Shown here: piece after piece, positions 23,212 through 34,180 of the stretch
Position numbering within the stretch: position 1 is the stretch's first letter
Layout of the letters: each line of letters opens with the position of its first letter
Source: Ichthyophonus hoferi
Lineage: Eukaryota; Opisthokonta; Ichthyosporea; Ichthyophonida; Ichthyophonidae
NCBI GenBank assembly: GCA_002751075.1
Contig: NAOQ01000145.1
Location: forward strand, 99,615-133,794
DNA: 34,180 bases
Direction of reading: 5' to 3'
Program-made: the position numbers and the translations under genes
Notes under the pieces: model-generated
The model's input: only the letters and a program-made list of their open reading frames with translations
Databases searched by the model: none
Told to the model about the DNA's origin: nothing

Positions 23212-26200
23212 ATGAAGCCATGGGGAATCGCTCTGCTGATGAGTTTCTCAGCACCCGGTTTAGACTATGTGTGCGGGGCTAACATTATAGCAGGAAAATT
23301 GTGGTCAGAAAACAGTGGTAAGTGGTTGCAGTTTCATGGAATTGTTCTTTTAAAATGAGCTATATCTCTGCAGTTGTATAAAGAAGTACAGGGCTTTATT
23401 TGTAAAACCAATTTCCTACAACGTTATTTTGTCAGTGTTTATTTGTTAAATTATCCGTATAATTTCTATTTCTTATTGCTTTGAAAGATACGGTGTAAAG
23501 AATTTAGACCATGAATTTAATAAGTGGCCGGTATTAACGCTTACGTTGTGATATATGTATGAATTATAATCAATGCAAGTGTACGGAAGTAATTTGTAAT
23601 TTGTAAGTGTATACAAAAGCGGGGGTCTTTTAAAATTCATTAACTCTGTTTTTTCTTCGTAGAAAGAATGGAACAATATTATATACATGTAAGTGCATAT
23701 ATTTATACTACTACTTTAATTGGGGCTATATGATAAGTACACTATAGTTATTGTTTAGCTATAATCTGAGTCCATAATTACAGTAGTGGTATTGCTGCAG
23801 TAGCTATGGCCTTAAATTAAGATGTCTCAAATTGACAATAGTATACACTCATCTGCTATGATTTTTGTTTTGTGTACGTGAAACTTTAAGTATAATTTTC
23901 CAATCTTCCTATTTTTAGAGTTAGATTAATATTTTTAATTCTATTTCATTTTTTTCTTATTTATTCAAACATTTCTTGTCTGCATTCTGTCTTATTGTCC
24001 GATATTTTAGGATCTTTATCAAATACAAGTATATTGAACACCAAAAATTGTTTTAAAAGACAATTGATAGTTATGCGTGTGAACATTAATTTTGTAGACA
24101 TAGATTATCAGATTTTTATTTTTTGTTCATAACAGTTTACGCCTTCTACTAGGTGCATTGAATCAAGTACTTAAATGAGATGAAGCTTCCCGTACTATTA
24201 CAATTTAATACTTACATTAAACGAATCTTATCTTTTTATGCTGTCCTGTAATATCTTTTGAGAGATCCTCTTTTAAGCCTAAATAGCATTTTTAACAGTT
24301 CTACGTTTTAAGTTTCTTTGGGGTTCAATATTGTTTTGTTTAGACTTATTCTTCTTGCTGTGTTTTTCCCTCTCTCTACCTTTTACTTTGTTTCTATTCG
24401 CAATACCGGGAATTTCTACAGATATATTAAAAATGTACCAGCAGCCACAAACTTTATATATATATAGTTTCCAAACTATCCAGAAAGTATTAACGAGAGT
24501 TTACCCCACCTCAAATATACATCATCTCTTTTTGTGCCTTAACATTTGCAGACCAACTTGAAGGTGATACCATTTCGAGTGCAAAACACCAACTTAGACG
24601 AGCACGTCAGCTAGTACCTCTTACAATGGATATGTCTGGGATTCCTCCTCTTTGCCGTAATGGCTTTATATTCATGGAGGGTCAAGGTTGTGTAAGACAG
24701 TCACCATGTAGACAAGGGTACTTATACGAGCCAATTAATTCAATATGTAAGGATGTAAATGAATGCACGGTACCGGTCGACATGATATGCGGTAAAAATT
24801 TTGTTTGTACCAATACACCAGGAAGCTTCACCTGTGCATGCAGGTAGGTTGAACATTTTCAACGTCTTTTTGGCCTTTCTGCTATATTTTGCTCCCCTTA
24901 TTAATTCTGGCTTTTTTATTGATCCTGACTATCCAAGGCAGGTTTGTTTTATAGGTTTTTGTCTTCTTTTCGTTTTTAGATCATCTCTTTACAGACTCTC
25001 TTTTACATCACATTTTTGTATCATTTGTCACGGCCCTGACTTACCACTTAAAACGCATGGATCTGAACACCTAATCAGAACAATGTATTGCAATGTAAAC
25101 TAACTTGGACATTTTATATGGCCTTAACTGTAATCTATAAAAGACAAATAAATGCGTACCCATACCTTAATGTACATAGTCAAACACAGCACATGGGAGA
25201 TTGTATGTCAATTGCGAAAAGTTCATACGTTTCTGTTTTAATACACGTTATTACATACATTACGATCATTATCAATATACCTATATTCTAATGTAACCAT
25301 TGATTAGATTTATATAGGTAATGCATTTTAAAGAAAATATATATTCATTAACAATCCAAATATATTTTCCTATCATTAAACCTATTTTTCAGGACTGGAT
25401 TTTCGTTACAAAATAAAAAGTGCGTACGTTTGCGAAGACGATGCAAAAAAGGTTATATTTACTCTATTCAATATAAAAAATGTCTTGACTTTGATGAATG
25501 CGATCCTGCCGCTTCTAAAAAATACAGATGCAGTCGCTATGGTACGTGTGAAAATACTGTGGGAAGTTTCATGTGTAAATGCAAGAATGATTACTTTGGA
25601 AACGGTAAAGTTTGCCTACCTTCTCCTGCTGTTCAGGTCCAGGCTAATGTTACTACTCGTATACAAGTCCCCATTCGTTCTCAAACAACACCCAACTGGT
25701 CAAAGATAGTTGGATCTCAAATATCTTGGAAAGTTGTGGAAGAAACACAATCAAAAGTCAAGACAAAAATAAAGACACTGCAAACAGTATCGCCACTAAA
25801 ACAATCATTAGAAACTATATTTTCATCTGTTACAGCCACCAAAGATCCATTGAAGACATCACAAATTCTACCACAAATATCTGCACTACAAACTTCAACA
25901 GTAATCACTACCATGAAACAACTGAAATCATCAACACCCGTATTATCTCTACCTATACCAACATCACCACAAATTACGACCACGTCCGTCAAGGCTACAA
26001 CAGCTGAATCCATATCACCAATACCATCAATACAAACACCAATAATAAATATAACAATAGACCCAATACCACCATCATTATCATCGCCACCACCACAAAC
26101 ACTAAATCAAAACAAAATTTCTACAGCAACCGTCACAAACGATTCATCTCTAACTAGAATTGCAACAACATCACCCTCAGGATCAATGCAACAAGAAAAT

Positions 26201-28698
26201 GTTACCAGTGAAAAGCCCACCCCAACAATCTTACCATCATCATTACAACTACAAAGTACAAACATTTCAAATATAAGCCTAATAACCTCAGGATTTGATT
26301 CTTCAGTGAACAAAACTACGACAATATCATCATCACAACTAATTCAGGAAGAAAATTCAACAATATTCAGAAACACCACACTAACAATATTACCATCTTC
26401 ATCACGGCTACAAAGCACAAGCGCTTCAATAGTAGGCTTAACTACATCCTCCGAACAACAGAGTACAAACGGATCATTGATACACCCAACTCCAACGAGT
26501 ACAACAGTAAGGGAAACCAAGAACATAACATTAGCACCAAAATCAACTCTATCACCAATAAAAACAACAACAGATAACACAAAACAAGTTATTTCTACTT
26601 TGGAAAGGAGCACTGAAACAGTCAAGCCAACATTAATATTAACTCCAGACAATATAACATCTGTTGCCTCATTTGGAAATAATGATCCATGCTATAAGTT
26701 GCAAGACCCGAAAACGGGAAAATTGATCCGTAGAGAGTGGAGAGAGTTAACTCAACTACAGAAACAAACATTTATAGATGCAATTCGCGAGCTTGTAAAG
26801 CGAGGTACACATAGAGATGTGGTAGCATTGCATGAACCAGCATTTATAAAAGCAAAGGGACACGTGGCCAATGCATTCTTTCATTGGCACCGAGCATTTA
26901 TTAGCCTGTATGAGCAGCAGCTTCGTTCCACTGGCCATAAGTACAGGTATGACACACGCTGTTATGTTTTATTTAGAAACATTGATCTTTCAAATATTCA
27001 TTGCACATTTTTTGTCTTGAGCAAACTTTTATGAGTTAGATTACTGTACTAGTTATAGCTATTGTTCAAGCAAAATATTTCTTCATTTCCTCTATTTACA
27101 TGTTTATATATATATTTGTTTCCTTTTAACTTCGATAGCTCCATTTGCCTACAGATTTCTCCAATATGCTTTCACATGCATTAAAGTTACTCGTATATCT
27201 GCATCACCGTATGCATTGATATATATATATATATATAGACACATATCCATCTCATATACCTACATAGCAATATATGTATATGCACGGGTACAGATCTATG
27301 GTTAAAAAAGTGAATGAAATAACTGAGTACACAACAGAGCATCTTGAACATTTCTACTCCATAGTAAGAAAATCATTAAACCATTTCTCAGATGTATCAC
27401 ACTTCCCTATTGGGATTGGTCTCTCGACATCAGAGAGGATATTTATGCTATCCCTTTAATATCGGTTGTAGAGGAACTTGGAGGTGTAAGTAAAAATTGC
27501 ATTACACACTTTGGAAACATTTCTTATAACGATAATACGTGCTTAACAAGACCTTTTGGTCATCGTCGTGGCTGGAGACCTCCTGGTCCCATAGAATTAG
27601 CCAACGCAATTATCAGCAAACCTAGATTTAACCCTCTTCAAACGCTGCTCAAAGGGTGGCATGGCTTGGTTCATAATAAAGTTGGAGGAACTATGAGGGT
27701 AAGTGAAGTATGTGAGTTTAATTTGGAGTGTTGTACTTGGACCCAATATTGCCATCCTGTACCGCTTAAGATCCATACATGTCTTTTGTCTCACCCACCT
27801 TCCTACACGACTCACTTCCTTATTGTATTCCCATCACTCTTTATCATAGATATATGCTCATTAAACTGAAACAGGGCATATTAAACATTAGCTAAAAAGT
27901 TGAAATTATGACTAATTCGGATGAACGATATCTGACTCCAATTGATTCCTTCAGGATATTACATTTTCCCCAAACGACCCCATTTTCTTTCTTCATCATG
28001 CGTTCATGGACAAACTTTTTGCCACTTGGCAAGAATGCCACGGACGTTCGGCTGACCCAGGGCCTTTTGCACCTGCCTCCATGTATATCCCCAATTATAA
28101 AGTCAAGTTTCCTCATGGGTTTGATGATCCACTTGTCAATTTACCAACCAACATAACCCCCCGAATGATTAATGATATTAACAAACTCAACTACACTTAT
28201 TCTGGTGATGAAATGGATGGCGGAGTTCAATGGGCCCCACTTCAAGCATGTAAATACTTGATACCCTGGGCTTCACAACCCAAAAATAATACAGAGCCAA
28301 ACCTCAACAATACCACTACTAAAGCTTCAACCAAAAGGGTTGCTAGAGTACGTAGAAGGACTAATCGAAAGGGTGTTAAATCCAAAGATCGATCGAAGTC
28401 ACTCGCCAAAAATAGAGTCAAATCTAAGGAGAAACAAGCCAATGAAACCAATGAATCTAATGAATATCCCGAGTTAGTTAGTTTGTCTGTCTTAGAGGAC
28501 GAGATCAATCTACGTACTCATATTAGTAAGGTATGCCGGGCCTTCCTAGTACGAGCCTATTCACCGAGTAAGAGCTTTAGGGACATTGTGAGTGACGCAG
28601 CCAAAATGGAGTGTAAAGTCTTTTCTCATTATGGACCCTTAGACCCGGATCTTAAGAACTGGTTGGGCCTTGAAGACCTTGTAATGCCATGCGAGTAG
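23212..28698 (+). CDS. Secreted EGF / mucin-like / tyrosinase protein, five coding exons
   Basis: Coding exons are 23,212-23,317, 24,552-24,843, 25,393-26,946, 27,392-27,698 and 27,955-28,698. All are GT-AG and phase-compatible, giving exactly 1000 residues. Residues 1-20 are a modest hydrophobic leader. Two calcium-binding EGF modules follow: DVNEC...FTCAC...KKC (about 92-143) and DFDEC...FMCKC...KVC (about 165-207). Residues about 210-562 are a Ser/Thr/Pro-rich linker with many N-glycosylation sequons, all within one exon. The tyrosinase domain begins near Cys566. Its CuA ligands are probably His606 or His613, His623 and His632 (FFHWHR), with PYWDWS at 656-661. Its CuB ligands are His741, His745 and His768 in NDPIFFLHHAFMDKLF, close to human tyrosinase. 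All six copper histidines appear present, so phenol/catechol oxidation is plausible, perhaps in extracellular matrix cross-linking or pigment. A basic stretch (about 875-915, RVRRR) precedes a C-terminal extension with two cysteines before the final CE. Secretion is inferred from the leader and the EGF modules. Confidence 0.93.
27220..27238. repeat. (AT)n microsatellite in a tyrosinase intron
   Basis: An uninterrupted AT run in the intron between the third and fourth coding exons. Confidence 0.85.
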
Positions 28699-28816
28699 GT
28701 TCGAGGCAGTGAAGGAATATTCATAGTATCCAATGGGTTATTAGGTTGGGTCAAGCTGTGTAATGAATGACGCTTACTTTAATTTTAATATATTATTTAC
28801 CACAGTAGTTTTATCA

Positions 28817-28822
28817 AATAAA
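28817..28822 (+). terminator. Candidate polyadenylation signal of the tyrosinase gene
   Basis: AATAAA lies about 120 nt after the stop codon, the first such hexamer downstream. Confidence 0.6.
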
Positions 28823-30058
28823 AACCTGGCGTTTTAGTTCCCTATCACACTTTAAAAAACAAACTACAATGTTTAAGGTAGATAGGTTTCTTGAATTTAA
28901 AGAATATGCATACTACAAGAAAAACTCGAGAAGCTCATTTTATTATTTTTTTCCCAACCTCCACCTTCTCGGTTATACAAGAAACGGTATATGTTAATTG
29001 GTATTGTTTTTTTCTTTCATCTACTAGGGCCACCATTTACCCAGTTACCTCTCCTATTGCTATTGTAAAAGTCAGTGTTTAGAGAATAGGCATATGCCCA
29101 ATCTGTACATTACTTATTGCACCAGATCTCAAATATTATAAATGCTTATAAATTAGGAAATGCAAAATAAACCCTTAATATATATATATATATCATTGTT
29201 TTGTTTTGCTTTTTGCTAAAAAATAATAACAAACTGCTGTTATATATATATATGCTAACCAACTCATTCTTTTAAGATAAATTTGTCAAAGTATTACGAA
29301 TACGGCATGATTGAAAAAAACGTAGTAATGCACTCACCCATGCTCAGGTGGCAACCATTGCAAGCAGATAACTTGAGATTAAAATTGCATAACTTTTATT
29401 TTGTATCACTATAGAATCAAGAGTCCCCAATCTATCATAAGCAGAATCTGTTTATACTGTTCATATTTTCTAAATCTAGCATTTGATTTGTAGAATATTT
29501 CAGAATCCCGCATTGATTAGTTTGATAATTATAGCTTTAGTTACTTTTCCTCTGCTATATATGTAGTTATATTTGACAGATATTATCTGTAAATTTACCG
29601 CAATGATGTCATCCATTTTAAGCCAACAAAATTATCTTCCAATCAAGATGTTGTATATATATGATTTAAAAGTATATACCAATGAACCATAACTCAAATT
29701 TGAGAGTGGAGCACCTTCACGCAATCCCTCCCCATTGTCCAACACTCCAAGTCAGTTTGGAACTTGTTCTCATGAACTCATCTTTATACATGTTTTATGG
29801 TTAAGACTTAAACGACTCAATTAACCAATACAGGTAGACTACGCATTAAATATCAAATGATTTGACAATTCATTATCAGTTATAACTATAGATATACCCA
29901 CGCATTGACATACTTAAAATGAATATAGTCCCAACTTACTGTCACAATATGTGGACCTACTGCATTTATGTTTACCAGAGGTATATGTATACACGTATGT
30001 ATACAAACCCTAATATATATTCGAATATTTGTCAATAATTTCAAGCACGATATATAGC

Positions 30059-30078
30059 TATATATATATATATATATA
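30059..30078. repeat. (TA)n microsatellite
   Basis: Ten TA dinucleotides in the tail-to-tail intergenic region. Confidence 0.85.
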
Positions 30079-30257
30079 GAAATAGATTACTCTGTATTTG
30101 TGCCCTCATTAGGCGACCATTAACATCAGCCCATTCCCATTGGCTATGGCGAATTATCTAGATCTTAATTAAAAACCAATCATGTCGCCGTAACTTGGTA
30201 ATAATTGGATGATGGTTATGAAGGTATTCCGATCAAGATAAGCAAAGTATAGATTGC

Positions 30258-30273
30258 ATGGGATTAATCCCAT
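30258..30273. repeat. 16-bp perfect palindrome
   Basis: ATGGGATTAATCCCAT reads the same on both strands. It contains GGATTA and TAATCC, the core of K50 homeodomain (Otx/Bicoid-type) sites, head to head. Function is unknown. Confidence 0.6.
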
Positions 30274-30727
30274 AGCAACCTGTAACCTGGACCAGCCATC
30301 CGTCCGAGCTTACTATCTACTATCTCTAGCCTATTATCTCCCGACTCATAATCATTGAATCACCAATGATAACTAGTGATATGATTGGATAGTCCCTTTG
30401 CCGAACAAATGGTCTAGGCTATCATATATTATACACGGGCGGAGTAGATCAAGGTAACAGACCACTTATAGATCACAGATTACTGTTCTTTACCCACCAA
30501 TGAGGGACATTGTAGGGTTATGGAGCCAATGACCTTGTCTTATTACTACGGATCGCTTGGTTGCCTCATAAATACATCCATATATGGCCAATGAGCAACC
30601 AATTAAATATTTATCACTAGCCTATCTATTGTATCTATGGCAACACAAACAGACAGAACCAAAGGTTACTCTAAAACTGAGAGAGACACCCGGTCCATCA
30701 AAAAACAAATGACTACACCACACTATC

Positions 30728-33700
30728 CTAGATCAATTCATAGCATTCCTTCAACACTTCACCACCTTTGTGAGCGTTGCTGTTCAGATTCCTCCGGCCA
30801 AGTTGGTCTGGTATGGTATAGTATAGTATGGTATAGTAGGATATGGTATAGTACAGTTTAGTATGGTATAGTAGAATATAGTATAGTATGATATGATATG
30901 AGATAGTAGGATATAGTATAGTATGATATGATATGAGATAGTAGGATATAGTATAGTATAATAGGATATGGCATCTCAAACTCTATTTATTTATACACAT
31001 ATACCCTACCTAGCAATTAACATACCAAAATGTATTAAAGCTTTTAACTAACGTAATAAATAGACGTAATTGGTAGTCCTGCATTTTTAAACCGCAAAGA
31101 GTCTAGCAACGCCAATTCAAAGTACTTACTTCCTCTCTTCTTCATAGCTAGTAGCTCCCATTTGTAGATCCAACGGGGCACGTGACCCCTATAGACGCAC
31201 CCCATTGGTCAGTTTATACCAATAACATAAAATAAAAATGCTTAGGAAAAAACGCATTACCTGATATACGGCTACACCACCATCCAATAGTATAAAGGCA
31301 ATATCAAAAGAAATTGATAACATACACGAAAGATATAACAATACATAACAAACTAAGAGATGAGAAGAAAAACTAGGGAGTAAGAAAGATAAATAGATAG
31401 ATGGAGAATGAAAGAAGATAGGTAGGTAGGTAGATAGATATATAGAAAAACTGAAAACAAACAAATAAGCCTATATTATCTATTTCTAAATATATTTTAA
31501 AACATATTATACTACACGTAAACAAAACAAAACCTGAGAGATCAACTCTTAAGCAGGTCACAATTCATGATACAACAATAAAGAAATATAAGTTTTAATT
31601 TACCAATAAGAAAACGTGTGTATCTATGACTATATATCATTATGTGTATATATTACCAAATATAGTACAACATATATAGTTAATTACATCACATACACCT
31701 TAAATAAACTATATATATACATGAAACTAATTAATAAGTAAATAACTCGTTATTAGCCAGTAGTAATAGTGATTGCTCGTAATCACATCTACCATATTAA
31801 CTTCGGAAAAAAATAAAATATATCTCTTAATTCAATTGCAATACTAATATAGAAATACTATAAATCAATTAAGTGTTGCAATAAAATTTAAAATTATATA
31901 TATGCATATATACACTACCTGAGCTCTTCTCTGGTGCTGATTGGTCCTGACAGGCGGTGGTCCCATTCGTTGGTGTGACGCAGTATTAGATCGCGATTGG
32001 CTAACCCATACACGTGGGGCCGGGCTGGATGCATTCATGTTTGCTAATAGTATATGAGTATATGTATACAGGTATGATAGTATATATGATAGTATAATAG
32101 TATGTGAATATCAACAAATAAGGGTCAGTATATACATCAACACAGTATGGACATATACACATTCCTTGTAGAAAATAAATGCCACCATATTATACAATCC
32201 AATGGCATTACACCATATCTAACCACATACAGATAGACTCATACAGGAACTACTAAGTGAGCATTGGCTTTAGGGTAAACCCATGCTATATAAGTACTCC
32301 TATTTGATTGGGTCAAATAAGACTAATTACTGCAACCAATTAGGTGTAAATGTATTAGACTAAGTTATGATATGTCATTCTAACTGGTTGATTAATGCAT
32401 TGACTATATAGAGTAACAACACTGAACATCTTATATCACATAGATCTTACGATTTTAATGTTAGTACTAGACTGGTTCCCAGAGAGATGAGATATATATG
32501 TATATGCGTGTTTGTTTGTTACAATATATATATATACTATCTCCTATCTATCCTACTGATCAATATACCTAAGGCAGAACTGTTACCATCACCAACGTCT
32601 CTCTCCTCATATTCAAGAACCAATCGTTTTAGTTCTCGGTGTTCAGCTGCCTCCTCCTCCTATAAAAGAGGTCCCATTGGGCCATAGTTAGATTAAAAAA
32701 ACTATAAATGAATATAAAAGGTTGTTTGGGATTGGTGGAATAGAGTACTGAAGTTAAGGGTTAATTAAAGCCAGATATCCATTTATGCGAATTCTTTAAT
32801 TATAGGGCCAATAAATTTGAATAAATATATTTATACCTAATAAAAACAAATTTACAGCTAAACCAAACAAATATTAATTAGACAATTTTAAAACATACTT
32901 AGAATATTGCAAATAAAATGAAATATAGTAAAATAAAATATTCTGCCCAACAACAGGTCATACTAAACATAAAAAATGCATTCTATTGGCCAAATTAAAA
33001 TGAACAAAATGTAGATCACATAGTGCTATCAGGGCAATAAAAGGTTTAGTATAACACAACTTTTAAAACAAGTAATCGATCGATTTGGTTCACATATTCT
33101 ATAGGTTTAGTCTATGCATATTTATTTCATCCTAGCATCCTATTGGTTAACAAGTGATATGTCCAGAAAGATCACTTATAATTGATGAAGCATAAATATA
33201 AGAACTCCCGGCCATATATGATTGTGTGAAAAAGACAAATACTACAGGGGATTGGTAATAGTATTAAGGGAAGTGTTATAAATATACCAATAGAAAAAGA
33301 GAAGAAAAAATGCAACCAATAGTATACCTTCTTCTGCCTGACATTAATGGCCAGGGACGAGTCTAGGGGGACAGCTACCTCTCTGAGCTGTGATTGATAT
33401 TAATAATTATTGGATTAGGAAGTGTGAGAAGAAAAAATGATTGGTTTAGAGGTGACTTCATAAACTGTACATCTTAAAATATATAAATACTAGTAATGAT
33501 TGGGCAGCACAAAACGGACAAATTAATTTAAATAGAACAATAAAAAACAAGATATATATGATATTAAAATATATACAAGTAGTAATATATACAGTCCTTA
33601 ATAAACCAATCAATCAAATATATTGTCATGAATAGCTCCAGAAATATAAAGAATATATCCACCAATAGAAATTCAGAATCCACATGGTATATTTTCCCCT

Positions 33701-34112
33701 CACCTGAGGCTTGTTGCCTTTTTTGGTCATTACAGTAAACATCACTGCATTCTCTGGTTTAACTTCGTCCAATCCTGTAGCATCTCCTAGGGATAAAATA
33801 ATTAGAATCATGATTTAGTACCAATAGTCTACCAATAGGCATCCCTTTTCACATACATGTAATACTATACACATGTAATATATACAAATACCAAAAAAAA
33901 AAAAAAAAAAAAAAAAACAAGTAATAAAAATATCAAGGGAAACGAAAAAAGAACATAAAAAATAATGCCAGCTAATGATTGCGTGAAGAGGAATACACAC
34001 GTGTTGATTCTTTGGTCTTGAGGTACATAGGGATGGCTGCATCAAAGGTAGTCGTCGATATTTTTTCGTTCTTACGACCTAGTATCTGGTCTCCCACAAA
34101 CTTGTTGAACTC
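30728..34112 (-). CDS. Unrecognised protein, 3' part of gene, seven exons in window
   Basis: Minus-strand exons are 34,112-34,001, 33,786-33,704, 33,387-33,328, 32,659-32,569, 32,024-31,919, 31,188-31,130 and 30,807-30,728. Each has AG and GT borders, successive phases fit at all six junctions, and the last exon ends in TAG. That gives 196 residues of C-terminal sequence; the 5' end lies outside the window. The visible protein starts EFNKFVGDQILGRK and has DEVKPENAVMFTVMTKKG. It continues with a charged, helical, coiled-coil-like segment, EEEAAEHRELKRLVLEYEER, then NEWDHRLSGPISTREELRGH and PRWIYKWELLAMKKRG, and ends KECYELI. No signal or membrane segment is present in this part, so it is probably intracellular. 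I could not assign a family. The exact borders of the 34,001 donor and the 32,024 acceptor rest on phase logic. Confidence 0.78.
30810..30970. repeat. TATAG-rich satellite with a 35-bp higher-order period
   Basis: Degenerate GTATAGTATG-type units fill the stretch. A 35-bp block repeats in register from 30,874, 30,909 and 30,944 (GRATATAGTATAGTAT starts). It sits in the last intron of the minus-strand gene, directly beside the splice acceptor at 30,808-30,809. Confidence 0.85.
31387..31443. repeat. GATA/GGTA-type microsatellite
   Basis: Runs of GATA and GGTA tetramers, somewhat interrupted, in the intron between the fifth and sixth in-window exons of the minus-strand gene. Confidence 0.75.
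33893..33917. repeat. 25-A homopolymer
   Basis: An uninterrupted A run in the intron between the first two in-window exons of the minus-strand gene. It reads as poly-T in the gene's sense. Confidence 0.9.
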
Positions 34113-34156
34113 CTGTGGGAGAGGGTGGTTAAGTGTTAAGTGTATGTTTAGATATA

Positions 34157-34180
34157 AGTATAGGTATAGGTATAGGTATA
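34157..34180. repeat. (TATAGG)n microsatellite at the window edge
   Basis: About four TATAGG units run off the end of the window, in the intron upstream of exon 34,112-34,001. Confidence 0.8.

Larger units (their letters stand above)
28823..30727. other. Tail-to-tail intergenic region
   Basis: It lies between the 3' ends of the tyrosinase gene (plus) and the right-hand gene (minus). It holds TA microsatellites (for example 30,059-30,078) and a 16-bp palindrome at 30,258-30,273. The right-hand part is presumably 3' UTR of the minus-strand gene. No other gene was seen. Confidence 0.5.

Noticed and set aside
25717-26652. Minus-strand frames opposite the mucin-like exon
   Set aside because: They arise because Ser/Thr/Asn/Gln-rich codons on the plus strand give few stops on the other strand. 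The plus frame has EGF and tyrosinase homology at its two ends.
31919-32024. Alternative reading of this exon as a Pro/Arg/Gln-rich frame
   Set aside because: The frame is open, but only the other frame continues in phase from the exon at 32,659-32,569 into that at 31,188-31,130 and on to the stop.
30728-34112. Assignment of the right-hand gene to MESD, NipSnap, CCDC103 or a CFAP family
   Set aside because: Each shares only a few residues in the wrong order. None explains the whole exon chain, so no name was given.
34150-34180. TATAGG repeats as telomere-like sequence
   Set aside because: Only about four units, not a known telomere repeat, and inside an intron of a gene.

Overview
The window is animal nuclear DNA: AT-rich, intron-containing, with short GT-AG introns, and carrying a secreted multidomain protein (calcium-binding EGF modules, a mucin-like linker and a type-3 copper tyrosinase) plus an adenylosuccinate lyase close to the human enzyme. 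An invertebrate is likely and a sponge is possible, but nothing read here fixes the phylum. There are no prokaryotic operons, CRISPR arrays or recognised RNA genes. One 737-base run of N at 21,318-22,054 lies between two poly-T runs.

Left to right: 1-982 holds no gene. 983-2786 is an old, broken Ty1/copia-type LTR retrotransposon. 3124-3700 is a solo-LTR-like element. 4293-8234 (minus) is a complete seven-exon ADSL gene. 8235-14,201 is gene-poor and holds LTR-like pieces. 14,202-15,008 (plus) is an intronless gene for a type II membrane protein with a ricin-type beta-trefoil domain. 15,009-22,450 is gene-poor, with another LTR-like element at about 18,833-19,602 and the assembly gap. 23,212-28,698 (plus) is a five-exon gene for a 1000-residue EGF/mucin/tyrosinase protein. 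30,728-34,112 (minus) is the 3' part of a gene I do not recognise, with seven small phase-compatible exons ending at a stop; its 5' end lies beyond the window.

The genes do not form a pathway. ADSL is purine-synthesis housekeeping. The tyrosinase and the lectin-like protein probably act outside the cell or at its membranes. The tyrosinase gene and the right-hand gene are tail to tail with about 2 kb between them. The spaces between genes hold LTR remnants, simple repeats and an excess of CCAAT/ATTGG pentamers.

The observations most worth following are: three dispersed solo-LTR-like copies that share a TATA box and an open frame starting inside the LTR; the architecture of the tyrosinase protein; the unrecognised right-hand gene, whose last splice acceptor abuts a 35-bp-period satellite; and an unusual alanine in the otherwise conserved signature loop of ADSL.
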